A DNA stretch of 64,000 nucleotides from the NCBI RefSeq assembly GCF_002079305.1, contig NZ_CP015039.1:3209501-3273500 (forward strand), in the 5' to 3' direction. Position 1 is the stretch's first letter, and every line of letters starts with the position of its first letter. The notes below the pieces were generated by a model. It saw nothing but the letters and a program-made list of their open reading frames with translations. It did not search any database and was not told the origin of the DNA. This document shows, piece by piece, positions 42,559-52,173 of this stretch. This stretch comes from Rhodovulum sp. P5 (lineage in GTDB: Bacteria; Pseudomonadota; Alphaproteobacteria; Rhodobacterales; Rhodobacteraceae). The translations under genes were made by a program, and so were the position numbers.

Positions 42559-43278
42559 CTAAACCACCCGGATCACGTCCTTGTCCACGGCCAGCAGATA
42601 CCCGCGCCGGGCCACGTTGCGGACCAGCAATTCACTGACGATCTGGTTGCCCAGGGAGTCGCGCAAGCGCTTGATCCGGGTCGCCCCGGCGGCTTCGTCG
42701 CAGTCTTCGACCGCGCGGCCGGATATCATCGCCTCGATCTCGGCGCCCGAAAGCATGTCGTCGTCCATCCGCGCTTCGGCCAGCACCGAAAGCGTCTCGA
42801 TAGCCGCCGGTGTCAGCGTGAAGGCCATGTCGTTCAGCAGCAGCGCGTTTTCGGCGCGGATGATCATCAGTGACGAGACCCGTATGCCGGCCCTTTCGAT
42901 TTCCGACATGCTCCGGTTCAGGGTGACAATGGTGACCAGGAACATCAGTGCCGCGATCAAAAGGCCGGTGGCCAGCAACATCAGCACGAAGATCACCATC
43001 CGGTAGGAGGCCAGGACCTCGGAAAAGGCGGTGCCGGACTGTGCAAGGATCTCCAGCAGCTTGATCTCGGCCCCGGTGGTCAGGTTGTCGTTCTCGATGA
43101 ACAGGCGCTCGACCCGCGCGTTGAAGGCATTGGCGTCGGGCAGGGTCAGAAACAGCAGAACGGCCGTGGTCAGCAGGATCGCGACAATGGCGGCAATGCC
43201 GGCAACGACCACCCATTGCGCCCGAACCGGGGGTTTGATGTCTCCGCTGCCGCTCATCCTCGCTGCCCCGGACTTCAT
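42559..43278 (-). CDS. Membrane protein with C-terminal OmpR-like winged helix
   Basis: A 239-residue protein. Two membrane helices (WVVVAGIAAIVAILLTTAVL at 22-41 and VIFVLMLLATGLLIAALMFL at 95-114) flank about 45 residues that would be periplasmic. The remaining cytoplasmic part looks like an OmpR/PhoB-type DNA-binding domain: FTLTPAAIETLSVLAEA (153-169), GAEIEAMISGR, then TRIKRLRDSLG (200-210) and VRNVARRGYLLAV (219-231). The last three mirror the IxRLRxKL and VxGxGYxL signature. ToxR/CadC-type regulators carry this domain at the N-terminus; here it is at the C-terminus. Binding is inferred, not proved. Start at 43278 or 43257. Confidence 0.65.
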   Translation of the reverse strand: MKSGAARMSGSGDIKPPVRAQWVVVAGIAAIVAILLTTAVLLFLTLPDANAFNARVERLFIENDNLTTGAEIKLLEILAQSGTAFSEVLASYRMVIFVLMLLATGLLIAALMFLVTIVTLNRSMSEIERAGIRVSSLMIIRAENALLLNDMAFTLTPAAIETLSVLAEARMDDDMLSGAEIEAMISGRAVEDCDEAAGATRIKRLRDSLGNQIVSELLVRNVARRGYLLAVDKDVIRVV

Positions 43279-43287
43279 CGCCCTGGC

Positions 43288-43581
43288 TCAGTATTTCAGG
43301 AAGTATCCGCCAGCGCTGGCCTTGCGCTGGTCAAGCCCGTCGGCCCCGAAAATCGACATCACGTTCAGCAACTGCCATCCGGCGCGCCCAAGCCGGCGAT
43401 CGATTTCGCGCGTGGCCGCGTCGCGGCTGCCGCAGGCGGCCGCGGGCAGTTCCATCACGCCGTAATGCAGGCGCAGGGGGCTGTCCTGCTTGGCCTTGTA
43501 GTCGGCATAGCAGTCCGCCGCGGCCGACGTCGCGAGGACGAGCGCGCACAGAAGGATCGAAGGGAAAACACGGGGTGCCAT
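43288..43581 (-). CDS. Small secreted protein, DUF4177-like
   Basis: A 97-residue exported protein. Signal peptide (RVFPSILLCALVLATSAAA). The mature region LHYGVMELPAAACGSRDAAT and IDRRLGRAGWQLLNVMSIFG resembles the DUF4177 pattern (a conserved V..L motif, then a helix and G-W-x-L), a small alpha-beta domain of unknown role. It lies 9 bp upstream of the membrane winged-helix gene on the same strand, so the two are probably co-transcribed and could be functionally linked (sensor or partner), which is inference. Confidence 0.6.
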   Translation of the reverse strand: MAPRVFPSILLCALVLATSAAADCYADYKAKQDSPLRLHYGVMELPAAACGSRDAATREIDRRLGRAGWQLLNVMSIFGADGLDQRKASAGGYFLKY

Positions 43582-43736
43582 GCCCGAAAGCATGGGGCAG
43601 GCGGCGACGCTATTCAATAACAACCGCGCGGGGGCGGCCTTTTCACGGGGCGTCATCCGATAACAGGGCGTCGTCATTGCCTGACAGCGGGCACCGGCGG
43701 GATCGTGGGGCATCGCAACACGGAAAGGACATTCCC

Positions 43737-44027
43737 ATGATCCGTTATCTCGCAATCCCCGCCCTTTCGCTGGCGCTGTCTGTCACGCCCCCGCTTGCCA
43801 CACCGGCGCGCGCGGGCGATGCCGATGCGCTGGCTGCCGCCCTTCTGGGGGCCGGTGTGCTGTTCGTGATCGTTGAGGGGCTGGGCGACCGGTCTGCCCG
43901 GGCGGCACCCCGCCACGTCGTTCGCGACAGGCCCATGGCGCCGCGCGCCCACGGACATCGCCGTCATCCGCCGGTGACCCGGCATAGCGGCCCGCGCGGC
44001 GACCACTGGCCACGGGCACAGCGCTGA
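43737..44027 (+). CDS. Small secreted/membrane protein with His/Arg-rich tail
   Basis: A 96-residue protein. Signal peptide IRYLAIPALSLALSVTPPLA, a second hydrophobic stretch (ALAAALLGAGVLFVIVEGLG), then a tail of about 45 residues rich in His, Arg and Pro (APRAHGHRRHPPVTRHSGPR). No family recognised. Metal or polyphosphate binding by the tail is imaginable. ATG at 43737 follows AAAGGA. Divergent from the DUF4177-like gene. Confidence 0.55.
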   Translation: MIRYLAIPALSLALSVTPPLATPARAGDADALAAALLGAGVLFVIVEGLGDRSARAAPRHVVRDRPMAPRAHGHRRHPPVTRHSGPRGDHWPRAQR

Positions 44028-44111
44028 TGAGAAAGGGAGGCGGCGCTTGCCCCGTGCCGCCTCTGCCCCTTGCCACTCTGCCCCTTGCGGCGGGGACGGT
44101 CCCGCGCTTTG

Positions 44112-44757
44112 ATGCGCGGCATGCAGCAGCTTTCCCCCGATTTCACGTTTGAACGGCAGGCATTCGCCCAAGGCATGCGCGTCGTCGTCGGGGTGGACGA
44201 GGTGGGGCGCGGCCCCTTGGCCGGGCCGGTGACTGCTGCGGCCGTGCGTCTCGACCCAGACGCGATCCCGCCCGGGCTTGATGACTCCAAGAAACTGACG
44301 GCGGCCCGTCGCGCCGAACTGGCGGAGGCGATCCGGGCCGTGGCCGAGGTGTCGGTCGCCCATGCCAGCGTCGAGGAAATCGACCGGCTGAACATCCTTC
44401 AGGCCAGCCATCTGGCGATGTGCCGGGCGATCGCCGGATTGTCCACGCGGCCCGATTTCGCCCTGATCGATGGCAACCGCCTGCCGCGCGATCTGCCTTG
44501 CGCGGGACAGACGGTGGTGAAAGGCGATGCGCGTTGCCTGTCCATCGCCGCGGCCTCTATCATGGCAAAGGTGACACGCGATGCGCTGATGGTGGACCTT
44601 GCGCAACACTTCCCCGGCTATGGCTGGGATAAAAACGCCGGTTATCCGACCCGCACGCATCTTCAGGCGATTCGAGATATCGGGGTCAGCCCATACCATA
44701 GGCGTTCATTCAAGCCCGTGCACAATATCTTGTATCAAGAGAAATCCATAACCCCCT

Positions 44758-44759
<2 letters not shown>
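44112..44759 (+). CDS. rnhB: Ribonuclease HII
   Basis: A 215-residue enzyme removing RNA from RNA-DNA hybrids and misincorporated ribonucleotides. All metal-binding motifs are visible: [20 protein letters not shown] (first two carboxylates), [22 protein letters not shown] and [14 protein letters not shown], plus [10 protein letters not shown] at the C-terminal end. The start is uncertain (ATG 44112 or 44121). It is followed by ccrM after 96 bp; the rnhB-ccrM order is common in alphaproteobacteria. Confidence 0.94.
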
Positions 44760-45959
<1,200 letters not shown>

Positions 45960-46010
45960 GGCATTCACGATTACCGCCTGTGCCCGCGGTTTCCGGCCGC
46001 GGCACGCGAC

Positions 46011-46043
46011 TGCCCCGCCATGCCCATGGCGGGGCACTTTTTT
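46011..46043 (+). terminator. Intrinsic terminator downstream of ccrM
   Basis: TGCCCCGCCA (46011-46020) pairs perfectly with TGGCGGGGCA (46027-46036), loop 6 nt, followed by CTTTTTTC (46037-46044). It ends the ccrM transcript before the convergent toxin-immunity operon. Confidence 0.93.
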
Positions 46044-46082
46044 CGCGCGGCTTTTCAGAACTGTCGGGGCCCGGCGGCCCGG

Positions 46083-46310
46083 CTACAGTACGAGGCTGCC
46101 ATAGGGCGGAAGATCCGCCCCGTCGCGGCGCGCCTGCTCATAGACGCCGCGCAACTCGTTCAGGGCCTTGCGATAGGTCTCTGCCGAGTCTGCCAGTTCA
46201 TAAAGATCGGGGCCTTCCTCCATCGCATCCATCGCCGCTTCCTCGTCATCGACCACGCGGGCCAGCGCCTGGATGGCGGTCATGAGGGCGATCTTGCTGA
46301 TTTCGACCAT
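46083..46310 (-). CDS. Tsi2-like immunity protein/antitoxin
   Basis: A 75-residue acidic, all-helical protein. It resembles P. aeruginosa Tsi2 (77 residues), the immunity protein that neutralises the toxin Tse2. Shared features by eye: near the N-terminus LMTAIQALA (9-17) against LMVAIQCVA in Tsi2, an acidic middle, and near the C-terminus VYEQA (56-60) then LPPYGSL (67-73) against AYEQA and LPPYDRL. It is encoded directly downstream of the Tse2-like gene, 30 bp away, in the same order as tse2-tsi2. Comparison is from memory of the Tsi2 sequence and needs an alignment. A binding partner of the 163-residue neighbour is the likely role. Confidence 0.75.
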   Translation of the reverse strand: MVEISKIALMTAIQALARVVDDEEAAMDAMEEGPDLYELADSAETYRKALNELRGVYEQARRDGADLPPYGSLVL

Positions 46311-46340
46311 CGTCTCCGCTCCCGTATCCTAAGCCGTTGA

Positions 46341-46832
46341 TCAGATGGTCCCGGCCAGTTGCTTTTGCCGAACGACGCAATTGCGGGCAAGGTTGTCCAG
46401 CGCCCCGCGCAGGGTCACCGGGCTGACCGTGCCGCCCGTAAGAACCTCGATCTGGTAATGATGCGGGTCAGAGCCGCGCTGGACGACCTGCAGGCAGGCG
46501 GGCAGCGTCGTTCCCTCGGGCATTTGGAAGTAGTTCCATGACCGGTAGCCAAGCGCGCCCTCATAGTCGTGCAGGGATGTGCCGCTTCCGGTGTCCATTT
46601 GGCCATCGGTGATCGACCAGTCCTGGCGCGAGCGTGTCTCTCTCACGGTCTTGCCGTGCTTGTCCTTGACGATCTCGCCCGCCCGGTTCCGCTTGGCAAC
46701 GGTCCAGTATCGCCGTTCGATATCGCCGTGAAGGATGCCGGCAGCCGGTTCTTCGCCGTCGACGGCCCACACGCCCTTCTTGAACTGCCCCTTGTTGGCC
46801 GCCCGGTAATAGTCCTTGTCGAGTGTGGCCAT
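46341..46832 (-). CDS. Tse2-like toxin (putative ADP-ribosyltransferase fold)
   Basis: A 163-residue cytoplasmic protein resembling Tse2 of P. aeruginosa (158 residues), a type VI secretion effector with an ADP-ribosyltransferase-like fold that acts in the cytoplasm. By eye: YYRA (8-11) matches LYRA of Tse2. GTSLHD (84-89) matches GTSVFD. FQMPEGTTLPACLQVVQ (102-118) matches FVIPDGTDIPPDLKVKQ. HHYQI (124-128) matches THYTI, and LRGALDNLARN (141-151) matches LMGHLDNFVRN. The Thr-Ser pair and the His implicated in Tse2 toxicity are conserved. No signal peptide. ATG at 46832 follows GGGAGGAG. It is the first gene of an operon with the Tsi2-like gene; toxin first, immunity second. Confidence 0.75.
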   Translation of the reverse strand: MATLDKDYYRAANKGQFKKGVWAVDGEEPAAGILHGDIERRYWTVAKRNRAGEIVKDKHGKTVRETRSRQDWSITDGQMDTGSGTSLHDYEGALGYRSWNYFQMPEGTTLPACLQVVQRGSDPHHYQIEVLTGGTVSPVTLRGALDNLARNCVVRQKQLAGTI

Positions 46833-47056
46833 CGTCTCCTCCCTGTTGCACGGTTTTTAAAGCTTTCAATCAAGGCGCACTATTTTATACGAATTGTACG
46901 CAAATCACCCCATTCTCGCAACAAGCTTCGCCGTCATGTGCCGTCGACGCCGGGGCATGTCCTGCCCCCAGTCGGGTTGTCCGCACGGCCGCGCGGGCGC
47001 CCCCTCGGCAAATCCGGTTCCTGCCCTACATCTGGCGAAAGTACAGGAGGACACGC

Positions 47057-47692
47057 ATGAAGCTTCTGGTTGTTGGTGCCAGCAAGGGCATCGGGTTTGA
47101 AACCGTGACATACGCGCTTGAACGGGGGCATGAGGTCCGGGCACTTGCCCGGAGTGCGGACAAGATGGCGCTTGACCATTCCCGGCTGGATAAGATCGCC
47201 GGCGATGCCCGCAACCCCGAGGATATCGCAGCCGCCGTCACCGGCGTCGATGCCGCGATCATGACCATCGGGTTGCCCAAGAACATGGAGACGCTGAAGC
47301 GCACGACGCTGTTTTCCGATGCCACGCGGGTGTTGCTGACGGCCATGTCGGGCGCGGGGGTAAAGCGGCTTCTGGTCGTCACGGGCTTCGGCGCAGGCGA
47401 TAGCAAGGCCAAGTTCAGCTTTGTCGAGAAACTGCCCTTCGATGCACTTCTTGGCCGGGCCTATGCCGACAAGACCGTGCAGGAGGAGTTGATCATGGCC
47501 TCCGACCTCGACTGGACCATTGCGCGGCCGGGTATCCTGTTCTCGCGGCCCATGACGGGCGAATACGAGGTGCTGGTCAAGCCAGAGACATGGCATCAGG
47601 GGCTGATGTCGCGGGCCAATGTCGCGCATTTCCTGATCCATGCGGCCGAGGACGGGACTTATGTGCACCAGACGCCGGTCTTGATCCGCTAG
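47057..47692 (+). CDS. NAD(P)-binding atypical SDR / epimerase-like protein
   Basis: A 211-residue Rossmann-fold protein of the NmrA/atypical short-chain dehydrogenase type. The nucleotide-binding glycine motif is LLVVGASKGIGFETVTYALE. Next come VRALARSADK and a VDAAIMTIGLP loop. VKRLLVVTGFGAG is the catalytic-side strand, and WTIARPGILF is typical of this group. The usual YxxxK pair is not clear (YADKTVQEEL is the nearest), so a regulatory or isomerase role is possible. ATG at 47057 follows an ideal AGGAGG site. It converges on mutY 8 bp downstream. Confidence 0.85.
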   Translation: MKLLVVGASKGIGFETVTYALERGHEVRALARSADKMALDHSRLDKIAGDARNPEDIAAAVTGVDAAIMTIGLPKNMETLKRTTLFSDATRVLLTAMSGAGVKRLLVVTGFGAGDSKAKFSFVEKLPFDALLGRAYADKTVQEELIMASDLDWTIARPGILFSRPMTGEYEVLVKPETWHQGLMSRANVAHFLIHAAEDGTYVHQTPVLIR

Positions 47693-47700
47693 GGATGCCG

Positions 47701-48762
47701 TCAGCCCGCGGCAAGCGCGCCGCGTGCCAGGTCAAAGGCCTTGCGCATCACCGTGGGCAGGTCTGATGGGCGAAAGGCAGCCTTTTCGACGAACGCTCCG
47801 CGCAGGGGCGTGACGGTGTCGGGCAGGGTCGCCACCCGCAGGGCCAGCCGCAGGTGGAAATGGGTGAAGGTATGGCGGACCTCGGCGCCCAGCGGTTGCC
47901 AGTCGGCCGGGGCGGGCGGGGCCTCCATCGGATGGGTTTCGGTCCAATCCGTGCCCGGCCAACCCATCATGCCGCCCAGCAACCCCTTTTCGGGACGCCG
48001 TTCCAGAAGCCAGGCCCCGTCGGCGCGTCGGCCGATATAGGCAATGCCAAGCCGGGTCGGCTTGGGCTTTTTCGGCAGTTTGCGGGGCAGGTCCGCCGCA
48101 ATGCCCTGCACCCGTGCCGCACAAGGCCCCACCCACGGGCACAGCCCGCAGGCCGGGTTTTTGGGTGTGCAAATCGTGGCTCCCAAATCCATCACAGCCT
48201 GTGCATGGTCGCCGGGCCGCCTTTCCGGTGTCAGTCGCGCGGCAAGCGCCGTCAATTCGGCCTTTGCGGTGGGCAGCGGCGTCTCGACGGCGAACAGGCG
48301 GGCCATCACCCGTTCGACATTTCCGTCCACCACGGTCTCGGGCCGGTCGAAGGCGATGGCGGCAATGGCCGCGGCGGTGTAGGGGCCAATGCCGGGAAGC
48401 GCCAGCAGGTCGGCATGGGCATCGGGAAACCGTCCGCCATGGGCATCCGCCACGATCCGCGCGCATTTCAGCAGGTTGCGCGCCCTGGCGTAATATCCCA
48501 GCCCGGCCCATTCCCCCATCACCTCGGCATCCTCTGCCGCGGCCAGCGCACCAACGGTGGGCCAGCGCGTTGTAAAGCGGTGGAAGTAGTCCTTTACCGC
48601 GGCAACCGTGGTCTGTTGCAGCATCACCTCTGACAGCCACACGGCATACGGGTCCGGCTGCACGCCACGTGCGCGGTCTTGCGGCCCCACCCGCCATGGC
48701 AGGTCGCGGGCGTGCCGGTCATACCAGTGCAGAAGCGTTTGGCTCAGCTCTTCGTCACGCAA
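47701..48762 (-). CDS. mutY: A/G-specific adenine glycosylase MutY
   Basis: A 353-residue base-excision enzyme that removes adenine opposite 8-oxoguanine. HhH-GPD core: WLSEVMLQQTTVAAVKDYFH (catalytic glutamate), LLALPGIGPYTAAAIAAIAF (helix-hairpin-helix and catalytic Asp region), and the four-cysteine iron-sulfur cluster C-x6-C-x2-C-x5-C in ICTPKNPACGLCPWVGPC. The C-terminal NUDIX-like domain (RRADGAWLLERRPEKGLLGG) recognises oxoG. It is divergent from dciA. Confidence 0.96.
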   Translation of the reverse strand: MRDEELSQTLLHWYDRHARDLPWRVGPQDRARGVQPDPYAVWLSEVMLQQTTVAAVKDYFHRFTTRWPTVGALAAAEDAEVMGEWAGLGYYARARNLLKCARIVADAHGGRFPDAHADLLALPGIGPYTAAAIAAIAFDRPETVVDGNVERVMARLFAVETPLPTAKAELTALAARLTPERRPGDHAQAVMDLGATICTPKNPACGLCPWVGPCAARVQGIAADLPRKLPKKPKPTRLGIAYIGRRADGAWLLERRPEKGLLGGMMGWPGTDWTETHPMEAPPAPADWQPLGAEVRHTFTHFHLRLALRVATLPDTVTPLRGAFVEKAAFRPSDLPTVMRKAFDLARGALAAG

Positions 48763-48846
48763 TCTTTATGCCTTTCTTCGGGTCAATTCTCTGGCTGGCC
48801 TGTGCCCGCGCCCCTAGGATAGGGTTCAGCAAAGGGAATGACAGCC

Positions 48847-49365
48847 ATGGCCCGACAAGGCAGCCGGGAAATCCATCGCAAACGCGGTTTCGCGCATGCA
48901 TCCAGCCTGCTTCAGGCCCGCATCCGGCGGGTCGGTGAAAAGCGGGGTTTTGCCGTGTCGCGCCTTCTGACCCACTGGGCGGAGATCGTGGGCGAAGACA
49001 TCGCGCGTATCGCGCGCCCCGTCGACGTGAAATACGGGCGCGAAGGGTTCGGCGCCACCCTGACCGTGCTGACGACCGGGGCCAATGCCCCGATGCTGGA
49101 AATGCAGAAAGAGGCGCTGCGCGAAAAGGTCAATGCCTGCTACGGCTACGCCGCGATTTCACGCGTCCGCCTGACCCAGACCGCGCCGACCGGCTTTGCC
49201 GACGGGCAGGCGGAGTTCGCCCCGGCCCCGAAATCCGCGCGGTCGGCCCCTGACCCGGTGGTCAGGGCGCAGGCAGCAGAGCTTTCCGCCGATGTGCAGG
49301 ATGATGGCCTGCGCGCGGCCCTTGAAGATTTGGCGGCGAATGTCCTATCCCGCCCGAAACGTTGA
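48847..49365 (+). CDS. dciA: DciA-type replicative helicase loader (DUF721)
   Basis: A 172-residue protein of the DUF721/DciA family, which helps load DnaB in bacteria lacking DnaC. Conserved N-terminal domain: RRVGEKRGFAVSRLLTHWAE and IVGEDIARIARPVDVKY, then GATLTVLTTGANAPMLEMQK. The C-terminal third is linker-like. Start ATG at 48847 (AAGGGA about 9 bp upstream) or 48838. It precedes the dsbA-like gene by 13 bp; mutY and dciA lie divergently, an arrangement common in alphaproteobacteria. Confidence 0.86.
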   Translation: MARQGSREIHRKRGFAHASSLLQARIRRVGEKRGFAVSRLLTHWAEIVGEDIARIARPVDVKYGREGFGATLTVLTTGANAPMLEMQKEALREKVNACYGYAAISRVRLTQTAPTGFADGQAEFAPAPKSARSAPDPVVRAQAAELSADVQDDGLRAALEDLAANVLSRPKR

Positions 49366-49378
49366 GGAGAACCCGAAC

Positions 49379-50038
49379 ATGATCCGCAACATGAGACTTG
49401 GCCTGATTGCGCTGGGCATCCTTGGCGGGGCCTGGCTGGCCACGTCGCACGTCCTGCCCGGGCTATCGCCGGTCGGTCCGGCACAGGCGCAAGACTCCGC
49501 CGCCGATACCGTGGTCGTTACGCCCTTCACGCTGGGCGATCCCGACGCACCGATAAAGATTTCGGAATACGCCTCTTTCACCTGCGGGCATTGCGGGCAT
49601 TTCCACGAGGAGGTCTTCAAGAAGCTGAAGGCCGACTACATCGACACCGGCAAGGTCTATTTCACCTATCAGGAAGTCTACTGGGACCCGTACGCGATCT
49701 GGGCAGGTCTTCTTGCGCGTTGCGGGGGGGAGATGCGGTTCTTCGGCATAGTCTCCATGCTTTATGAAAAGCAGGGCGAGTGGATCGATGCCAAGGATCC
49801 CGGCAAGACCGCCGAGAACCTGCGCAAGATCGGCCGCACCGCGGGCCTTGGCGCCGACGAGATGGAACAGTGCCTGAGCGATGCGGCCCTTGCCACGGCG
49901 CTGCGCGACCGGTCCGACAAGGTGTCGGCACGCGACGGGATCACCGGGACGCCGTCGCTGATGATCGACGGCGAGCTTTACAAGAACATGCCCTATCGCA
50001 AGCTGAAGCAGATCCTCGACGACAAGCTGAAAGGCTAG
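49379..50038 (+). CDS. DsbA-family thiol:disulfide oxidoreductase
   Basis: A 219-residue periplasmic thioredoxin-fold protein. Signal/anchor RLGLIALGILGGAWLATSHV, then ISEYASFTCGHCGHFHEEVF with the redox pair CGHC, an alpha-helical insert, and the cis-proline loop ARDGITGTPSLMIDGELYKN. It is the DsbA/Com1-like type common in Rhodobacteraceae, introducing disulfides or acting in cytochrome maturation. ATG follows GAGGAGA. It is 13 bp downstream of dciA and 4 bp upstream of a CoA-transferase gene. Confidence 0.92.
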   Translation: MIRNMRLGLIALGILGGAWLATSHVLPGLSPVGPAQAQDSAADTVVVTPFTLGDPDAPIKISEYASFTCGHCGHFHEEVFKKLKADYIDTGKVYFTYQEVYWDPYAIWAGLLARCGGEMRFFGIVSMLYEKQGEWIDAKDPGKTAENLRKIGRTAGLGADEMEQCLSDAALATALRDRSDKVSARDGITGTPSLMIDGELYKNMPYRKLKQILDDKLKG

Positions 50039-50042
50039 GCCG

Positions 50043-51200
50043 GTGGCCGCACCTCTTGCGGGGCTGAAGGTTGTCGAACTGGCGCGGATTCTGGCCGGGC
50101 CCTGGGCCGGTCAGGTGCTGGCCGATCTCGGTGCCGAGGTGATCAAGGTAGAGGCCCCGGAAGGCGACGACACCCGCCGCTGGGGCCCGCCCTTCGTGCA
50201 CCGTGACGGGCATCGCGAAGCGGCCTATTTCCATGCCTGCAACCGCGGGAAGCAGTCCATCGCGGTCGATTTTCGCACCGATGACGGGCAGGCGCTGGTG
50301 CGCGACCTGGTGGCCGGGGCCGATATCGTCATCGAGAATTTCAAGGTCGGCGGGCTTTCGAAATACGGGCTGGACTATGCCAGCCTGTCAGAGGTCAATC
50401 CGCGGCTGATCTATTGCTCGATCACCGGCTTCGGGCAGGATGGGCCTTATGCCCATCGCGCGGGCTATGACTTCATCATTCAGGCGATGTCGGGGCTGAT
50501 GTCGATCACGGGAGAGCCCGATGGCCAGCCGCAGAAGGTTGGCGTGGCGGTCACCGACATCTTCACCGGCATCTATGCCGCGACCGCCATTCTGGCCGCC
50601 GTTCATCAGCGCGAACAGACCGGGCGGGGCCAGCAGGTCGACATGGCGCTCTTTGACGTGGCGACCGCGATCACCGCCAATCAGGCGATGAACTATCTGA
50701 CCACGGGGCAGGCCCCGCATCGGATGGGCAATGCGCATCCGAACCTTGCCCCCTATCAGGTGTTCGATTGCAGGGATGGCTTCCTCATCATCGCGGTTGG
50801 CAATGACGGGCAGTTCGGGCGGCTTTGCCAGTTGCTGGGGCTGGAGGGTCTTGCCGCCGATCCGCGTTTTGCATCCAACGCCGACCGCGTGGAAAACCGG
50901 GCGGCGCTGACCGCGGCCCTGACAACTGCAACGACGGGCTGGCCCAAGGCCGATCTGCTGGCCGCGTGCGAGGGGCAGGGCGTTCCTGCCGGGCCGATCA
51001 ATGATATGGCCGAGGTCTTCGCCGATCCGCAGATCATCCATCGTGGGTTGGTGGCGACGCGCGACGGGGTGCCGGGGCTGCGCACGCCGATTGTCTTCTC
51101 GGATGCGGAACTGGCGCTCGACCATGCCGCGCCAAAGCTTGATGAGCACGGCCAGGCAATCCGGTCCCGGCTCAGCCCGGGCCGAGACCGATCCGGCTGA
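50043..51200 (+). CDS. Class III CoA transferase (CaiB/BaiF family)
   Basis: A 385-residue family III CoA transferase that moves CoA between carboxylic acids. Conserved N-terminal region [20 protein letters not shown] with [20 protein letters not shown], the catalytic aspartate region ([40 protein letters not shown]), and [20 protein letters not shown]. Substrate unknown; formyl-CoA or (R)-carnitine-type members look alike. The start is GTG at 50043. Its last 29 bp overlap the convergent lpxK gene. Confidence 0.92.
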   Translation: MAAPLAGLKVVELARILAGPWAGQVLADLGAEVIKVEAPEGDDTRRWGPPFVHRDGHREAAYFHACNRGKQSIAVDFRTDDGQALVRDLVAGADIVIENFKVGGLSKYGLDYASLSEVNPRLIYCSITGFGQDGPYAHRAGYDFIIQAMSGLMSITGEPDGQPQKVGVAVTDIFTGIYAATAILAAVHQREQTGRGQQVDMALFDVATAITANQAMNYLTTGQAPHRMGNAHPNLAPYQVFDCRDGFLIIAVGNDGQFGRLCQLLGLEGLAADPRFASNADRVENRAALTAALTTATTGWPKADLLAACEGQGVPAGPINDMAEVFADPQIIHRGLVATRDGVPGLRTPIVFSDAELALDHAAPKLDEHGQAIRSRLSPGRDRSG

Positions 51201-52173
51201 GGCCCGCCTCGAGCGGCGCCCAGTCGTCAAGAACCAGCCGCACGGGAAGCGTCAGGACTTTCTGTCGGAAATCGCGCGGCAGCCGCACGGCGTCCTTTTC
51301 GGTCGTGACCATCTGCGCGCCCAGCAGCTTTGCCTCCCCCTCCAGCCGGGCCATCAGGGCGGGGGTCAGGGGCTGGTGATCCTCCAGCGGCTCGCCACGC
51401 TTCAGATCGGCGCCAAGGCCCCGGAGCGTGGCAAAGAACTTCTCCGGATGACCGATGCCGGCGAAGGCCAGAACCGGCATGCCCTGCCAGTCGATCCCGG
51501 TCTGCAAAGGATGCAGCGCGCCGCGCAGGTGGGGCACGGTCAGGGTCTGGCCCCAGGCGGCGTCGAACTGGCGCTGTGCCGGGGGGGCGCCGATCGACAG
51601 CACGCAATCGGCGCGGGCAAGGCCCACGCCCAGCGCTTCGCGCAAGGGGCCGGCGGGGATCACGCGGCCATTGCCGAACCCTTTCACGGCATCGACGACG
51701 ACCAGCGACAGGTCCTTGGACAGACCCGGATTCTGGAACCCGTCATCAAGGATGATCGCCCCGGCCCCGGCCGCGACGGCCGCGCGGGCCCCCGCTGCCC
51801 GGTCCTTTGCCACCCATGTCGGCGCGAACGCCGCCAGCAGCAGCGGTTCGTCCCCGACCTCGGCCGCGGAATGGACCCGCTCCTCGACCCGGACCGGCCC
51901 TTCCAGCCGCCCGCCATGGCCGCGGCTGACGATATGTGCCGTCACCCCCCGCGCCATCAGGCGCATGGCGAGTGCGATCACGGTCGGTGTCTTGCCGGTG
52001 CCGCCCGCGTTGATGTTGCCCACGCAGATCACCGGAACGCCGGGCCGTTCAAACGGGCCCTTGGCCAGCCTGCGCGCCGTCCCGCGGGCATAAAGCGCCC
52101 CCAGTGGCGACAGCAGGCGCGGGACAAGCCCGGGCCGATCCGGCGCGCGATACCAGAAGGCGGGCGCGCCCAT
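51172..52173 (-). CDS. lpxK: Tetraacyldisaccharide 4'-kinase
   Basis: A 333-residue lipid A kinase, phosphorylating the 4' position of the disaccharide precursor at the inner membrane. Walker A-type motif [42 protein letters not shown] and [20 protein letters not shown] are characteristic. ATG at 52173 shares a base with the waaA stop (TGATG), so waaA and lpxK are coupled. Its 3' end overlaps the CoA-transferase gene by 29 bp. Confidence 0.95.
   Translation of the reverse strand: MGAPAFWYRAPDRPGLVPRLLSPLGALYARGTARRLAKGPFERPGVPVICVGNINAGGTGKTPTVIALAMRLMARGVTAHIVSRGHGGRLEGPVRVEERVHSAAEVGDEPLLLAAFAPTWVAKDRAAGARAAVAAGAGAIILDDGFQNPGLSKDLSLVVVDAVKGFGNGRVIPAGPLREALGVGLARADCVLSIGAPPAQRQFDAAWGQTLTVPHLRGALHPLQTGIDWQGMPVLAFAGIGHPEKFFATLRGLGADLKRGEPLEDHQPLTPALMARLEGEAKLLGAQMVTTEKDAVRLPRDFRQKVLTLPVRLVLDDWAPLEAGLSRIGLGPG

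Noticed and set aside
46083..46832. Reading the pair as an ordinary type II toxin-antitoxin (e.g. RelE/ParE) system
   Set aside because: The lengths, all-helical acidic partner and motif pattern fit Tse2/Tsi2 better; no DNA-binding antitoxin domain is visible.
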